Shown here: one piece after another, positions 29,411 through 37,591 of the stretch
Position numbering within the stretch: the first letter of the stretch is position 1
Layout: each line of letters opens with the position of its first letter
NCBI GenBank assembly: GCA_903934285.1
Contig: CAIZNN010000041.1
Location: 1 to 40,097, forward strand
Direction of reading: 5' to 3'
Length of the DNA stretch: 40,097 bases
From: Akkermansiaceae bacterium
GTDB taxonomy: Bacteria > Verrucomicrobiota > Verrucomicrobiia > Verrucomicrobiales > Akkermansiaceae
Position numbers and translations under genes: made by a program
The notes under the pieces: generated by a model
The model's database searches: none
The model's input: the letters and a program-made list of their open reading frames with translations, nothing else
What the model was told of the DNA's origin: nothing

Positions 29411-30559
29411 TCAGTTCGTAGCGGCCCCGGTTTGCAGCCACTCGCGGGTCACCGCCACGGACACCTTGCCCTGAATGCGGGTGGAAGGGCCGCCGCGGGC
29501 GCCGGTGACCAGGGTTTGGACGGTCTCGAGTTGTTCGCGGATGACGAGCGGATAGACCAGCGACAGCCAGACAGTGCCGGAGGTGATGGATACCTCCTGG
29601 TCGACGAGCGCGCCGTCCGGACCGGGCACCGCGGCGGCATGGTAATTGCCCGTGACCGCAAACACCCCGCAAGGATGGCCAGCGCTCACCGCGAACGACT
29701 CCAACTTGAGTACGAGCGCGCCGGAGGCCCCCTCGCCTAACAATAATGACAATGCCGTGCCACTCAGCGGCACGCTATCGCCCGGCTTGAGCCGGCGTTT
29801 GCCAAACCAATAGGCCCGCGGCATGACCCCCGCATCGAGGCAAGTGGCATCCAGCCTGGGGGCCAGGTTGCCGCCCCAGACGGTGAGCTTGAAATCGTTC
29901 GAGTGCTCTGGCTTCCATGCGCTGCCCTGGCGCACAAAGACGAGCTTGCAACCTGTCAGCTCCTTGATCGCGGTCAATTCATCCGGCACGGCGGCGGCAG
30001 CGGCGGCGGCGGCCGTTTCCTGGTTCTGCTTCGCTTGCTCGATCTTCGATTTGGCAGCCATGGCTTTGTCGGCCATGGCTTTGTCGGCCTTGGCCTTGTC
30101 GGCCACGGCTTTGTCATCCTTGGCGGTGGCGGGCTTGGCGATGGCGGCCACCTCGGGTTTGGCAAAGCCGGCGTTTTCGATGGTGAGTGCCAGCCGCGCG
30201 CCCGCACGCTCATAGCTGGCGGTGCAAAACTGGGTGCCGGAAACGACGGTCGCTTGGTTGCCGATAGCCGATTTCACCACCATCCGCGCGCCCTCAAAGG
30301 TCAGACGCCGCTCGACCTTCACCCGCAGTTGCTCGGGAAATGCCAAATCCTTGCGAAACAGCGCACCTTCCGGCGTTTGATCAACGAGGGCCTGCAGCCG
30401 CGCGTCGGGCGCGCTTTCCGCGGTCTTGGGGGCACCCAGGGCGGCCGACACGCTCGTCTCGGCCGCTCGCTTGGCCTTGTTGGTCAGCTCGCGGATCTTG
30501 CCACACGCGACCACGCTCAGGCCAAGGGCGGCGATGCCTAACAGGCGGCAGGAGGTCAT
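29411..30559 (-). CDS. Predicted lipoprotein with (A/K/D)-rich repeat linker
   Basis: A 382-residue protein. The signal MTSCRLLGIAALGLSVVAC ends in a lipobox with the likely lipidated Cys19. In the middle, about 145-195, lies a low-complexity linker of ADKAM/ADKAK repeats, Gln-rich residues and a run of alanines, probably a charged helix or coiled coil. The flanking parts share no family that I recognise; WLSLVYPLVIREQLETVQTL is near the C-terminus. Its ATG overlaps the cysE TGA (ATGA), so it is translationally coupled to cysE. The link to cysteine synthesis is not understood. Confidence 0.85.
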   Translation of the reverse strand: MTSCRLLGIAALGLSVVACGKIRELTNKAKRAAETSVSAALGAPKTAESAPDARLQALVDQTPEGALFRKDLAFPEQLRVKVERRLTFEGARMVVKSAIGNQATVVSGTQFCTASYERAGARLALTIENAGFAKPEVAAIAKPATAKDDKAVADKAKADKAMADKAMAAKSKIEQAKQNQETAAAAAAAAVPDELTAIKELTGCKLVFVRQGSAWKPEHSNDFKLTVWGGNLAPRLDATCLDAGVMPRAYWFGKRRLKPGDSVPLSGTALSLLLGEGASGALVLKLESFAVSAGHPCGVFAVTGNYHAAAVPGPDGALVDQEVSITSGTVWLSLVYPLVIREQLETVQTLVTGARGGPSTRIQGKVSVAVTREWLQTGAATN

Positions 30560-31443
30560 CTGTTGTTCGGGGGGGATAGGGTTTTTCCGCTGCGGCGCTC
30601 AAGGTGTTGGTTCATCTCGATGGCCGGATTTTCCTCCCCGAGCTCGCCGACGATGACGGCGGGCACGCCCGCCACGGTGGTATGCGGCGGCACATCCGCC
30701 AACACCACACTGCCCGCCCCAACCTTCGCCCCAGCACCAATCTCGACCCGGCCGAGGATCTTGGCGCCGGCCCCGAGCAGCACGCCGGAGCGCACGATCG
30801 GATGGCGGTCGCCGGTTTCCTTGCCAGTGCCGCCCAAGGTGACCTCATGCAGAATGGAAACGTCGTCCTCAATGATGGCGGTTTCCCCCACCACGAAGGA
30901 GGTGGCATGGTCTAACAGGATGCCGCAACCGATGCGGGCCGCCGGATGGATGTCCACGGCGAACGCTTCGCTGCCGATGCTCTGGAGGTACAGGGCGAGC
31001 CAGCGCCGCCCGTCCAGCCACAACTGATGGGCAATGCGGTAGGTGCTGAGCGCCAGAAACCCTTTGAAAAACAACACCGGCTCCAGCGGCGAGAAGCACG
31101 CCGGGTCGCGTTCATACATCGCCACCAGATCGCGCGCGGCACTGTGCACCAGCCGCGGTTGACTCTCAAACACCCCGCTGAACAACGGCTCCAGACACTG
31201 CCGCGGCATGTCCTCACGGGCCAGACGGCGACTCAGCCGGGCACCGAGGGCGGCCGCCAACGAGCCGCGGGTCAGAATCACATCTTCCACCAGTTGCCCG
31301 AGCAACGGCTCTTCGGCCACGACGCGCCGGGCCTCGGCGCGCAGGGTGTGCCACACGCTCGTCACGTCGAGCCCGCCGCCCACGCATAGCTCCGACGTGT
31401 TCTTACTCGCCGGATTAGCGCCGATATGTTGCATTTCGCTCAT
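30556..31443 (-). CDS. cysE: Serine O-acetyltransferase
   Basis: Makes O-acetylserine from serine and acetyl-CoA, the first step of cysteine synthesis. Up to 295 residues. The helical N-terminal domain starts at VWHTLRAEARRVVAEEPLLGQLVEDVIL; the catalytic segment FAVDIHPAARIGCGILLDHATSFVVGETAIIEDDVSILHEVTLGGTG carries the Asp and His residues of the family, followed by hexapeptide repeats of the left-handed beta helix (GAGAKVGAGSVVL). The C-terminal tail lacks an obvious terminal Ile for CysK binding. The first ATG (31443) shares two bases with the divergent Rrf2 ATG; GTG at 31365 would match the E. coli N-terminus better and would leave room for a promoter. The start is therefore uncertain. 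Confidence 0.93.
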   Translation of the reverse strand: MSEMQHIGANPASKNTSELCVGGGLDVTSVWHTLRAEARRVVAEEPLLGQLVEDVILTRGSLAAALGARLSRRLAREDMPRQCLEPLFSGVFESQPRLVHSAARDLVAMYERDPACFSPLEPVLFFKGFLALSTYRIAHQLWLDGRRWLALYLQSIGSEAFAVDIHPAARIGCGILLDHATSFVVGETAIIEDDVSILHEVTLGGTGKETGDRHPIVRSGVLLGAGAKILGRVEIGAGAKVGAGSVVLADVPPHTTVAGVPAVIVGELGEENPAIEMNQHLERRSGKTLSPPNNR

Positions 31444-31855
31444 GAAGATTTCGCAGAAATTGGAATACGCATGCCGGGCGCTGACCCAGCTCGCCAAACA
31501 CCATGACGGCAGAACTCTTACACGACTCGATGACCTGGCGCAACGAGAAGACATCTCCAGAAGCTTTTTACTGCAAATTCTCAACGACTTGCGCCGCGCC
31601 GGACTCATCGACAGTTGCCGCGGCGCCGCCGGCGGCTACTTGCTCGCCCGCCCCGCCGATGCCATCACCCTGCGCCACATCGTCGAAGCCGTCGATCCCT
31701 CGCTGCTCCAATGCGCCGTGGCTCCCGCCGGCGAATCCGGCCCCGCCATCCAAACGGTCTGGGAAAAAATCTCCGCCACGCTGCGCCACGCCCTCGAACA
31801 GGTCACCTTGGAAAGCATCTGCGCCGGCCAAAGCTCCCCGATGTTTTTCATCTGA
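31442..31855 (+). CDS. Rrf2-family transcriptional regulator
   Basis: A 137-residue winged-helix repressor. MKISQKLEYACRALTQLA is the standard N-terminus of the family. The recognition region ISRSFLLQILNDLRRAGLIDSCRGAAGGYLLARP is followed by ITLRHIVEAVDPSLLQC. Only one cysteine lies where IscR and NsrR have three, so an iron-sulfur cluster is unlikely and a CymR-like regulator is the closer type. It is head-to-head with cysE, which points to control of cysteine synthesis. The start codon is certain from family alignment. Confidence 0.9.
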   Translation: MKISQKLEYACRALTQLAKHHDGRTLTRLDDLAQREDISRSFLLQILNDLRRAGLIDSCRGAAGGYLLARPADAITLRHIVEAVDPSLLQCAVAPAGESGPAIQTVWEKISATLRHALEQVTLESICAGQSSPMFFI

Positions 31856-31946
31856 GCCGAATAATAAACATTTCCCAAATATTTAGCTGGCCAAAGCTGG
31901 CGGGATTGGCTAATTCCTCAGTGGTCCAGCCAACTCCGAGCCTGCC

Positions 31947-32579
31947 ATGAGCGCCCCCAGCGACCACACCCACCACATCAAGATCCGTACGACCCAAATG
32001 GAAATGCCGACGCGTGCGGCCTCCCTGCCGGTGGAGGACTACGATGACAAGCTCAAGGCGGCGGAGGACGAACTGGAGCGGATTCAAATTCAGCGGGTGG
32101 AACTGGAGCGCAAGAAGCGCGCGCTGGAAGAACTCACCGCCCGCAAGCGGACGTTTCTGTCGCAACAGGTCGAGTTGGCGGAGAAGCTCAGCGCGACGGT
32201 CACCTTGATCGAACGCCAATTGTATGAAGTGCGGCAGGAGACCGAGGATCTGGAACAATGCCGGGTGTGCTTCGTCTCGCACATGGACAAACTCGACAAG
32301 ATCAATCCGGAATCGTGGGCCCGCGAACACCTCCCCGAGAAACTCGACCGCTCGATCATGACACTGGACATGGCCACCGACGAATACGATCAAGCGGCCG
32401 CGCACTTTGAAGGCGGCCGATACGGCGCGATTTTCGGCCGCGCCTCGAAACGGGGCCGCACCCGCAACCCCGGCGGCCATGGCAGTGAATTTCTGCACAA
32501 CCTGCGCAACGGGCTCGCCTTCAATCTCCCGCTGTGTGCGCTGGGCGGCGCCGCCCTCGTCATTTACCTTCTCAAGTAG
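31947..32579 (+). CDS. Coiled-coil protein with C-terminal membrane anchor
   Basis: A 210-residue protein. Residues about 30-110 form a strongly predicted coiled coil (KLKAAEDELERIQIQRVELE and KKRALEELTARKRTFL). A basic patch GRASKRGRTRNPGG precedes a single C-terminal hydrophobic segment LPLCALGGAALVIYLLK, which ends at the stop, so it looks tail-anchored. I do not recognise the family. The next gene is similar in design, starts with the same MSAP and lies 17 bases downstream. Confidence 0.8.
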   Translation: MSAPSDHTHHIKIRTTQMEMPTRAASLPVEDYDDKLKAAEDELERIQIQRVELERKKRALEELTARKRTFLSQQVELAEKLSATVTLIERQLYEVRQETEDLEQCRVCFVSHMDKLDKINPESWAREHLPEKLDRSIMTLDMATDEYDQAAAHFEGGRYGAIFGRASKRGRTRNPGGHGSEFLHNLRNGLAFNLPLCALGGAALVIYLLK

Positions 32580-32596
32580 TAGAAAGCCCGTCCCCC

Positions 32597-32920
32597 ATGA
32601 GCGCGCCCACCTTTGCCCAAGAGGACCTGGAGCTGAAACAATGCGAACAAGAGGCCCGGCGTCTGGCCAAGGAATTGGAGGACGCCCGCGAATTGCCGAA
32701 ACGCATCGCCCGCGAAAGACAGGATCGCGAGAACACCATGCCCCCGCTCGAACGGGTCGGCGAAATCACCCGCCTCAAACGCCACGAGCAGGAAATGGCC
32801 ACCCGCGCCGCCACCCGCAATCTGCGCAAAATCCAATCCCGCAGCCTGCTGCTGCTCGTCAGCCTCATCGCCGCCACCGCCGCGCTCATCGCCTGGGGCC
32901 TGCGGGTGATGCACGGCTGA
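32597..32920 (+). CDS. Small coiled-coil protein with C-terminal membrane anchor
   Basis: A 107-residue protein. Residues about 8-75 form a charged coiled coil (LKQCEQEARRLAKELEDA, ITRLKRHEQEMATR). A C-terminal hydrophobic helix LLLLVSLIAATAALIAWGL ends in RVMHG. The ATG at 32597 is chosen because both this gene and the preceding one start with MSAP; 17 bases separate them. Together they look like two partners of one membrane-bound complex. No family is recognised. Confidence 0.78.
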   Translation: MSAPTFAQEDLELKQCEQEARRLAKELEDARELPKRIARERQDRENTMPPLERVGEITRLKRHEQEMATRAATRNLRKIQSRSLLLLVSLIAATAALIAWGLRVMHG

Positions 32921-32943
32921 GCGCCACGGCCGTTAGGCAACCC

Positions 32944-33510
32944 TCACCGCCGCTTGCGCGCTGCCAGCTTCAAGCGCTGCTCCAACTCCGCCCATTGCTG
33001 GCGGCTGACAATGTAACCTTGGCAATTGGCCGAGCCGCAAAGGCACGGATGATCCTCGTAACAATCGACGTCGAAGCCGTAGTCAAAGGTCAATTCCTCG
33101 CCGGACTGGATATCGTGCAAGGCGTGGATGATGATTTTGCGGCCCACGATCCAGGCCTCGCAATTCGGGTTGCATGAATGATTGATCAGCCGCGCCGTGT
33201 TCCACGGGAAGTTGCCATCAATGTCATGGCGCTTCGACAATGTGAAAATATACACCGCCGCGCCGCCCGTCTTCTGCGCTTTGGCATGTTGCCGCAATGC
33301 CCGCCGCTCGCTTTCCCGCTTGTCAATGCGCTCGCCAAAATACTCGATGATCGGCGACGCCTCGGGAATGAAACAGGTGGCATACACCCCGCGGCCGTGA
33401 ATGTCGGAGCCGCGCACTTCACACTTGGCGCTTTGCCCGCGTTGCCACAAGCGCAGCAACTTGCGATGCAACACTTGTTCTTCTGAAACGACTTTGGTTT
33501 TGGCAGGCAT
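32944..33510 (-). CDS. SET-domain lysine methyltransferase with post-SET motif
   Basis: A 188-residue SET protein predicted to transfer methyl groups from SAM to lysine. HGRGVYAT (38-45) starts the SET fold, RLINHSCNPNCEAW (107-120) is the cofactor knot, ELTFDYGFD (139-147) holds the catalytic Tyr, and CLCGSANC (156-163) is a cysteine-rich post-SET segment that probably binds zinc. These last two are of the eukaryotic histone-methyltransferase type. Bacterial SET proteins occur in Verrucomicrobia and Chlamydiae; substrates are mostly unknown. It starts 10 bases after the stop of a secreted-protein gene, so the two are probably co-transcribed. Confidence 0.92.
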   Translation of the reverse strand: MPAKTKVVSEEQVLHRKLLRLWQRGQSAKCEVRGSDIHGRGVYATCFIPEASPIIEYFGERIDKRESERRALRQHAKAQKTGGAAVYIFTLSKRHDIDGNFPWNTARLINHSCNPNCEAWIVGRKIIIHALHDIQSGEELTFDYGFDVDCYEDHPCLCGSANCQGYIVSRQQWAELEQRLKLAARKRR

Positions 33511-33520
33511 GGGTGCTACA

Positions 33521-34201
33521 TCAACGGGTTTCCGCAGCCATGCGCTCTTCGATGAGCGGTAGTTCCATGTCCCGCGGCAAGGTGACGTAGAGCCGCCGCA
33601 ACGTGTTGAGGGTCAGCCCGGAGCCATCGATGAAAGTCCAATCGTTTTTGCCCTTGTCAGAAACGGCCACCTGATAGCCGAGCTTCTCGATGATCACCGG
33701 CTTGGGATCGCCCTTGAGGAGCAGCCGGTATTTGGTTAGAGTGGGCACCAACACCATCCACTTGGTGAAAATCTGGATCTCCACCTTCTCGCCATTGACC
33801 GTTTCCACCTTGGTGCCCGGACCGACTTCGAATGACCGCGGCGTGCCTTGCGGCACCGAGGAAATAATGCTCATGCCCTCCTGCGTCATGCGTTTTGAGG
33901 CGCCATCGATTTGCTTGACGACCTCGTCCATGCCGCCCTTGGTCTGTTTGGCCAAGCGTTCCTTCCACAGCGGATTCATCCGCTCGATGGCCACCGCATA
34001 ATTGCCGCGCACCACCTCGCTGCCCAGCTTCTCCACTGCGGTCCAGGCCGCGGCGATCACATCGGGCGGCGCGGTGCCCGCCGCGGGTGCCGCGGTGGCC
34101 GCAGTGACCGCGGCAGTGGCCGCGCCGCTTTGCTGCGCCAAGGCATGGCTCCAGAGCAGCGCCCCAAGCGCCCATGAGATCATCCAACACGTCGTTTTCA
34201 C
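33521..34201 (-). CDS. Exported protein of unknown function
   Basis: About 226 residues from a GTG at 34201. The signal peptide VKTTCWMISWALGALLWSHA ends at ALAQQ. A Thr/Ala/Pro-rich linker follows, then a globular part with AAWTAVEKLGSEVVRGNYAV, ERMNPLWKERL and NDWTFIDGSGLTLNTLRRLY, reminiscent of exported NTF2-like or DUF-type proteins but not assignable. The open frame starts at 34228 with ATG, but this would put nine residues before a good signal peptide. It precedes the SET gene by 10 bases and is divergent from parB. Confidence 0.8.
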   Translation of the reverse strand: MKTTCWMISWALGALLWSHALAQQSGAATAAVTAATAAPAAGTAPPDVIAAAWTAVEKLGSEVVRGNYAVAIERMNPLWKERLAKQTKGGMDEVVKQIDGASKRMTQEGMSIISSVPQGTPRSFEVGPGTKVETVNGEKVEIQIFTKWMVLVPTLTKYRLLLKGDPKPVIIEKLGYQVAVSDKGKNDWTFIDGSGLTLNTLRRLYVTLPRDMELPLIEERMAAETR

Positions 34202-34290
34202 GCCCGATGATTGCCTTGCCAACCGCAATCCGTCAAGCCCGCTGCAATTCCGCTTGGATTTCTCCGCGCGTCTTGGTAAGGCTCTGCCCC

Positions 34291-35205
34291 ATGGCTAAAC
34301 CGGCACAGGCACTCGGCAAAGGACTCGCAGCTCTCATCAGGAAACATCCCACCGCTCCAGCGAATGATGGCGGGATGTCTGCGGATGATTTGAAACGGGT
34401 GCGGGATGTCCCGCACCAGCAAGTGGTGCCAAGCCCGCTGCAACCTCGCACCCAATTTTTCGAGGCTCCGCTCGACGACCTCGTCGAATCGATCCGCCAA
34501 CACGGCATCATCCAACCGCTCATCGTGCGTCTGGTCAACGGCAGCTTCGAACTCATCGCCGGCGAACGCCGCTGGCGCGCCGCTCACAAACTCGGCCTCG
34601 CCACCGTCCCGGTGATCGAACGCGAGGCGTCCGACCGCGACGTGCTCGAAATGGCCCTCATCGAAAACATCCAGCGCGAAGACCTCAACCCGATGGAGGA
34701 AGCCGCCGGCTATGTCCGGCTGGCCAAGGAATACTCGCTCAAGCAAGAGGAGATCGCCGCCCGCGTCGGCAAGAACCGCGCCAGCATCGCCAATGCCATG
34801 CGCTTGCTCGACCTCCACCCCGACATCCAAATCCTGGTCGCCAAGAAGAGCCTCTCGGTGGGCCACGCCAAGGTGGTCCTGTCCCTCAAGGATCAGGAGA
34901 TCCAATTGCTCGCCTCCGGTCAAATCCTGCGCCGCCAACTCACCGTGCGCGCCACCGAAAAACTCGTCCAATCGCTGCTGGCCAGCGCCAGCGCCGACCC
35001 CGCGCCCGGCGATTCGAAAAAATCCGCGGCGCTGCGCGAGGCCGACGTTCACGTGCGCGCCGTCACCAACCGGCTGCGGGCGCACCTGGCCACCCACGTT
35101 GCCATCCAGCACTCACCCAAGAAGGGCCGCATCGAAATCGAATACTACGGCAACGACGATCTGCAACGGTTGCTTGAACTCCTTGGGCTCCCCACCAACG
35201 AGTGA
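34291..35205 (+). CDS. parB: Chromosome-partitioning protein ParB
   Basis: A 304-residue CTP-dependent DNA clamp that loads at parS and works with ParA in chromosome segregation. MAKPAQALGKGLAALI is the usual ParA-contacting N-terminus. The CTP-binding box GERRWRA (91-97) and ENIQREDLNPMEEA follow, then the helix-turn-helix SLKQEEIAARVGKNRASIAN with LSVGHAKVVLSL, and a C-terminal dimerisation region ending in ELLGLPTNE. The ATG at 34291 starts at the family N-terminus. ParA is not adjacent, and no parS-like TGTTTCACGTGAAACA was seen in the window. Confidence 0.94.
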   Translation: MAKPAQALGKGLAALIRKHPTAPANDGGMSADDLKRVRDVPHQQVVPSPLQPRTQFFEAPLDDLVESIRQHGIIQPLIVRLVNGSFELIAGERRWRAAHKLGLATVPVIEREASDRDVLEMALIENIQREDLNPMEEAAGYVRLAKEYSLKQEEIAARVGKNRASIANAMRLLDLHPDIQILVAKKSLSVGHAKVVLSLKDQEIQLLASGQILRRQLTVRATEKLVQSLLASASADPAPGDSKKSAALREADVHVRAVTNRLRAHLATHVAIQHSPKKGRIEIEYYGNDDLQRLLELLGLPTNE

Positions 35206-35241
35206 GCCCGCGGCAAGCCAGCCGAGACGGCGGATGACCCA

Positions 35242-35463
35242 TCAATGGGCGGCGCCCTCATCTATCATGAAGCCGACCTTGATGGTCACCTGCCAGTGGC
35301 GGATCTTGCCCTCGGCGATGCTGCCGCGGGTTTCGACCACCTGGAACCAGCACAGGTTCTTGAGGGTTTGCTGGGCGCGTTCGATGGCCTTCTCCACGGC
35401 ATCCTCGATGGAAACAGCGGAAGTGCCGGTGAGTTCGATAAGTTTATAGACGGGGTCTTTCAT
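35242..35463 (-). CDS. Dodecin family flavin-binding protein
   Basis: A 73-residue protein with the dodecin signature: VYKLIELTGTSAVSIEDAVEKAI, NLCWFQVVETRG with the flavin-stacking Trp, and HWQVTIKVGF. Dodecins form hollow dodecamers that store flavin or CoA. The length is standard. The start at 35463 is the only ATG giving the family N-terminus MKDPVYK; the open frame beyond has no similarity. It converges with parB 36 bases away. Confidence 0.92.
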   Translation of the reverse strand: MKDPVYKLIELTGTSAVSIEDAVEKAIERAQQTLKNLCWFQVVETRGSIAEGKIRHWQVTIKVGFMIDEGAAH

Positions 35464-35530
35464 GGCGGGTCGGGTTGGTTGTGTTAGGATTGCGACTACG
35501 GATAGATAACGGCGCAAGCCGGGGCCTGGC

Positions 35531-37351
35531 TCATTGGCCGGCTTTGTTGCGGTCTTTTTTGTCAGACGACTCCACCTCGGAGTCACGCGAAGCCGGCTTG
35601 CCCTGCGCGGGGGGGGCCACCACCTTGGGCGGAGTTATGGCTTGGCGCTGGGGTGGCTCGACCCGGCGTGACGGCTCCGGTTGCACCTGCCGTTTGGGAG
35701 GCGTCACCTCAGGCATGCGGGGTTCGGGTAGCACCTGCCGTTTTTTGGGGGGAATGTCGGCTTGGCGGGGTTGTGGTTCCAGCCGTTTTTGGGGGATCGC
35801 CTCGGCTTGGCGGGGTTGCGGTTCGAGCCGCTTTTTGGGGGTCGCCTCGGCTGGGCGGGGTTGTGGTTCCAGCTTTTTTTTGGGGATCACTTCGGTTTGG
35901 CGGGGCGCGGATTCCGGCGTGCGCAGGTCCAGATCCGCCGGGCGGCCGGTGCGCTCGGGTTTGGGCAGTTCCTTGAGCTCGGCCTTGGGGGCGCGCGGCG
36001 TAGCGGGCGGCATCTCGGATTTTTTCAACTGTCCGGCGGACTTGGCGACAATCGATGAGCGGGGCAGCTTCACGGTGGACGGTTCGATTGCGGCACCTGG
36101 TTTGCGGGGGGGCGCCTCCGCGCCGCCGGTCTCAAGCATGCGCCGCTGGTCGCGGGATTTGCGGATTTCCTGGCTGCTCTGGGCCAGCATTTTGCGGTCA
36201 TCCTGCGGCATCGCTTGAAACCGCTGCGGGCCGCCTTTGCGCTTGGCCAGTTGGTCGATGGAGGTGGCCGCCACGGCCCGCTGGTGTTGGGACTCCGGCG
36301 CATTGGCATCGAGGCCTTGCAGCGCGTCCCAAGTGCGCGGCGGGCGCGCGTTCTCGTGATCGCGGCGATATTGATAGGTTGTCTCGACGCGCTTTTCCCA
36401 GGCGCGGTCTTGCCGGTGCTCCCACCGCTCATGGGCATAGATCGGATCGTAGCCGAAGCGGTTGGATTGAAACGCGCAAGCTGCAAAATACCCGCCTTGG
36501 TGATAACCAGGCGCATAGTAGTCGCCGAAATAATAGTGGTGGTAGCGTGGCCGCAGGAAGAGCTGCTCGGCAAACAACGCCAGATCAATCACAATCAATG
36601 GCGAGTAGGAGTACCCCGGCCGCAAATACACGCCTTCATCAAACCAAACCGGCGCAAACACCACGCCGCGCCGCGCCACCGCATAATCCCAGTAGCCATC
36701 CACGAAAATGTAGCCGCGCGGCGTCCACACATAATGCGCGGGCATCCACGTCCAATCCGCCCGGCCTAACGACCAATACCCGGGCTGCCAGGCATATCGT
36801 TCCTGCCGCCAGATCCACGTCCCGGGCGTCCAGCCATAATCGCGCGAGGGCGCGGCGATATTCGGCCCGTTTTCCACAGTGGCCGGCGGCGGCGGCAAAT
36901 AGGTCGTCTCCTGTGCGGCGGCGTCGGCCCAATAGCCCGAGGTCCACTGATAGCCCTCCGTGGTTTTCCCCCAATAGCCGGCGATCCATTGGCGGCCGGG
37001 CGGCAAGGCGCGCCAGATGCCGCTGATCCAGAGAAAGTCGCTGCGTTCGTCGTCCCACGCCCAATAGCCGGGGATCCACGCCACGTTGTCGCCCTCCGGG
37101 CGTTCTGCCGGGGGGATTTCCTCGATCAGCTCGGGCGGGGTTTTGGGCACCACGACCCCTGGTTCGGGATTGAAGGTGACAATCCCGGCGAATGCCTCGT
37201 GCACCGGCCCGCGGGTGAGCACCTGGGCCACAGCCTCATCGCCAGCCGGCGCTTGGGCCAGGCAGGGGACCGGATGCCACGCGAGGGCGACGAAGCCTGC
37301 CAGCAGCGCGGTGTGCCAGGCTGTGGCAGCGTGGCGTGCCCGGAGGTCCAT
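35531..37351 (-). CDS. YXWGXW-repeat exported protein with basic Pro-rich C-terminal repeats
   Basis: A 606-residue exported protein. The signal peptide MDLRARHAATAWHTALLAG to CLAQA is followed by about seven YXWGXW-type repeats (WIPGYWAWDD, WISGIWRAL, WIAGYWGKT, WTSGYWAD, WTPGTWIWR, WQPGYWSLG, FVDGYWDYA), then a His/Tyr-rich segment (RPRYHHYYFGDYY). The last third is disordered, with an approximate 15-residue repeat of PKKRLEPQPRQAE and relatives, about four to five copies (DNA about 35690-35890). The protein probably sits in the outer envelope; function unknown. ATG at 37351 is chosen as the start of the signal peptide; the open frame extends to 37441. Confidence 0.9.
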   Translation of the reverse strand: MDLRARHAATAWHTALLAGFVALAWHPVPCLAQAPAGDEAVAQVLTRGPVHEAFAGIVTFNPEPGVVVPKTPPELIEEIPPAERPEGDNVAWIPGYWAWDDERSDFLWISGIWRALPPGRQWIAGYWGKTTEGYQWTSGYWADAAAQETTYLPPPPATVENGPNIAAPSRDYGWTPGTWIWRQERYAWQPGYWSLGRADWTWMPAHYVWTPRGYIFVDGYWDYAVARRGVVFAPVWFDEGVYLRPGYSYSPLIVIDLALFAEQLFLRPRYHHYYFGDYYAPGYHQGGYFAACAFQSNRFGYDPIYAHERWEHRQDRAWEKRVETTYQYRRDHENARPPRTWDALQGLDANAPESQHQRAVAATSIDQLAKRKGGPQRFQAMPQDDRKMLAQSSQEIRKSRDQRRMLETGGAEAPPRKPGAAIEPSTVKLPRSSIVAKSAGQLKKSEMPPATPRAPKAELKELPKPERTGRPADLDLRTPESAPRQTEVIPKKKLEPQPRPAEATPKKRLEPQPRQAEAIPQKRLEPQPRQADIPPKKRQVLPEPRMPEVTPPKRQVQPEPSRRVEPPQRQAITPPKVVAPPAQGKPASRDSEVESSDKKDRNKAGQ

Positions 37352-37591
37352 GCCGAGTGGTGCGGGAGCGGGTCCGGGCTGGTTGTGTGCCGCGGCGGCG
37401 GCGGCGGACCCGTGAGAGACAAGCAATGGTTGGCTGTTCATGGCGTTAGGGCCAAACTACACCATCATCAAGCCATTGCAAATGGGGATGCCTGAAAGAC
37501 TGCCCAGGCCGCTGCCGGACGGCGGGAGCACCTCATGAGTCCGTGGCCGGCCGGGTTCCGGCAGCACCGGGCACCCGCGCTTGCGGAAGTG

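Noticed and set aside
31442-31855. IscR-type iron-sulfur sensor
   Set aside because: The three-cysteine cluster of IscR and NsrR is absent; only a single Cys lies in that region.
34202-34290. A parS site beside parB
   Set aside because: No sequence close to TGTTTCACGTGAAACA was seen here or elsewhere in the window.
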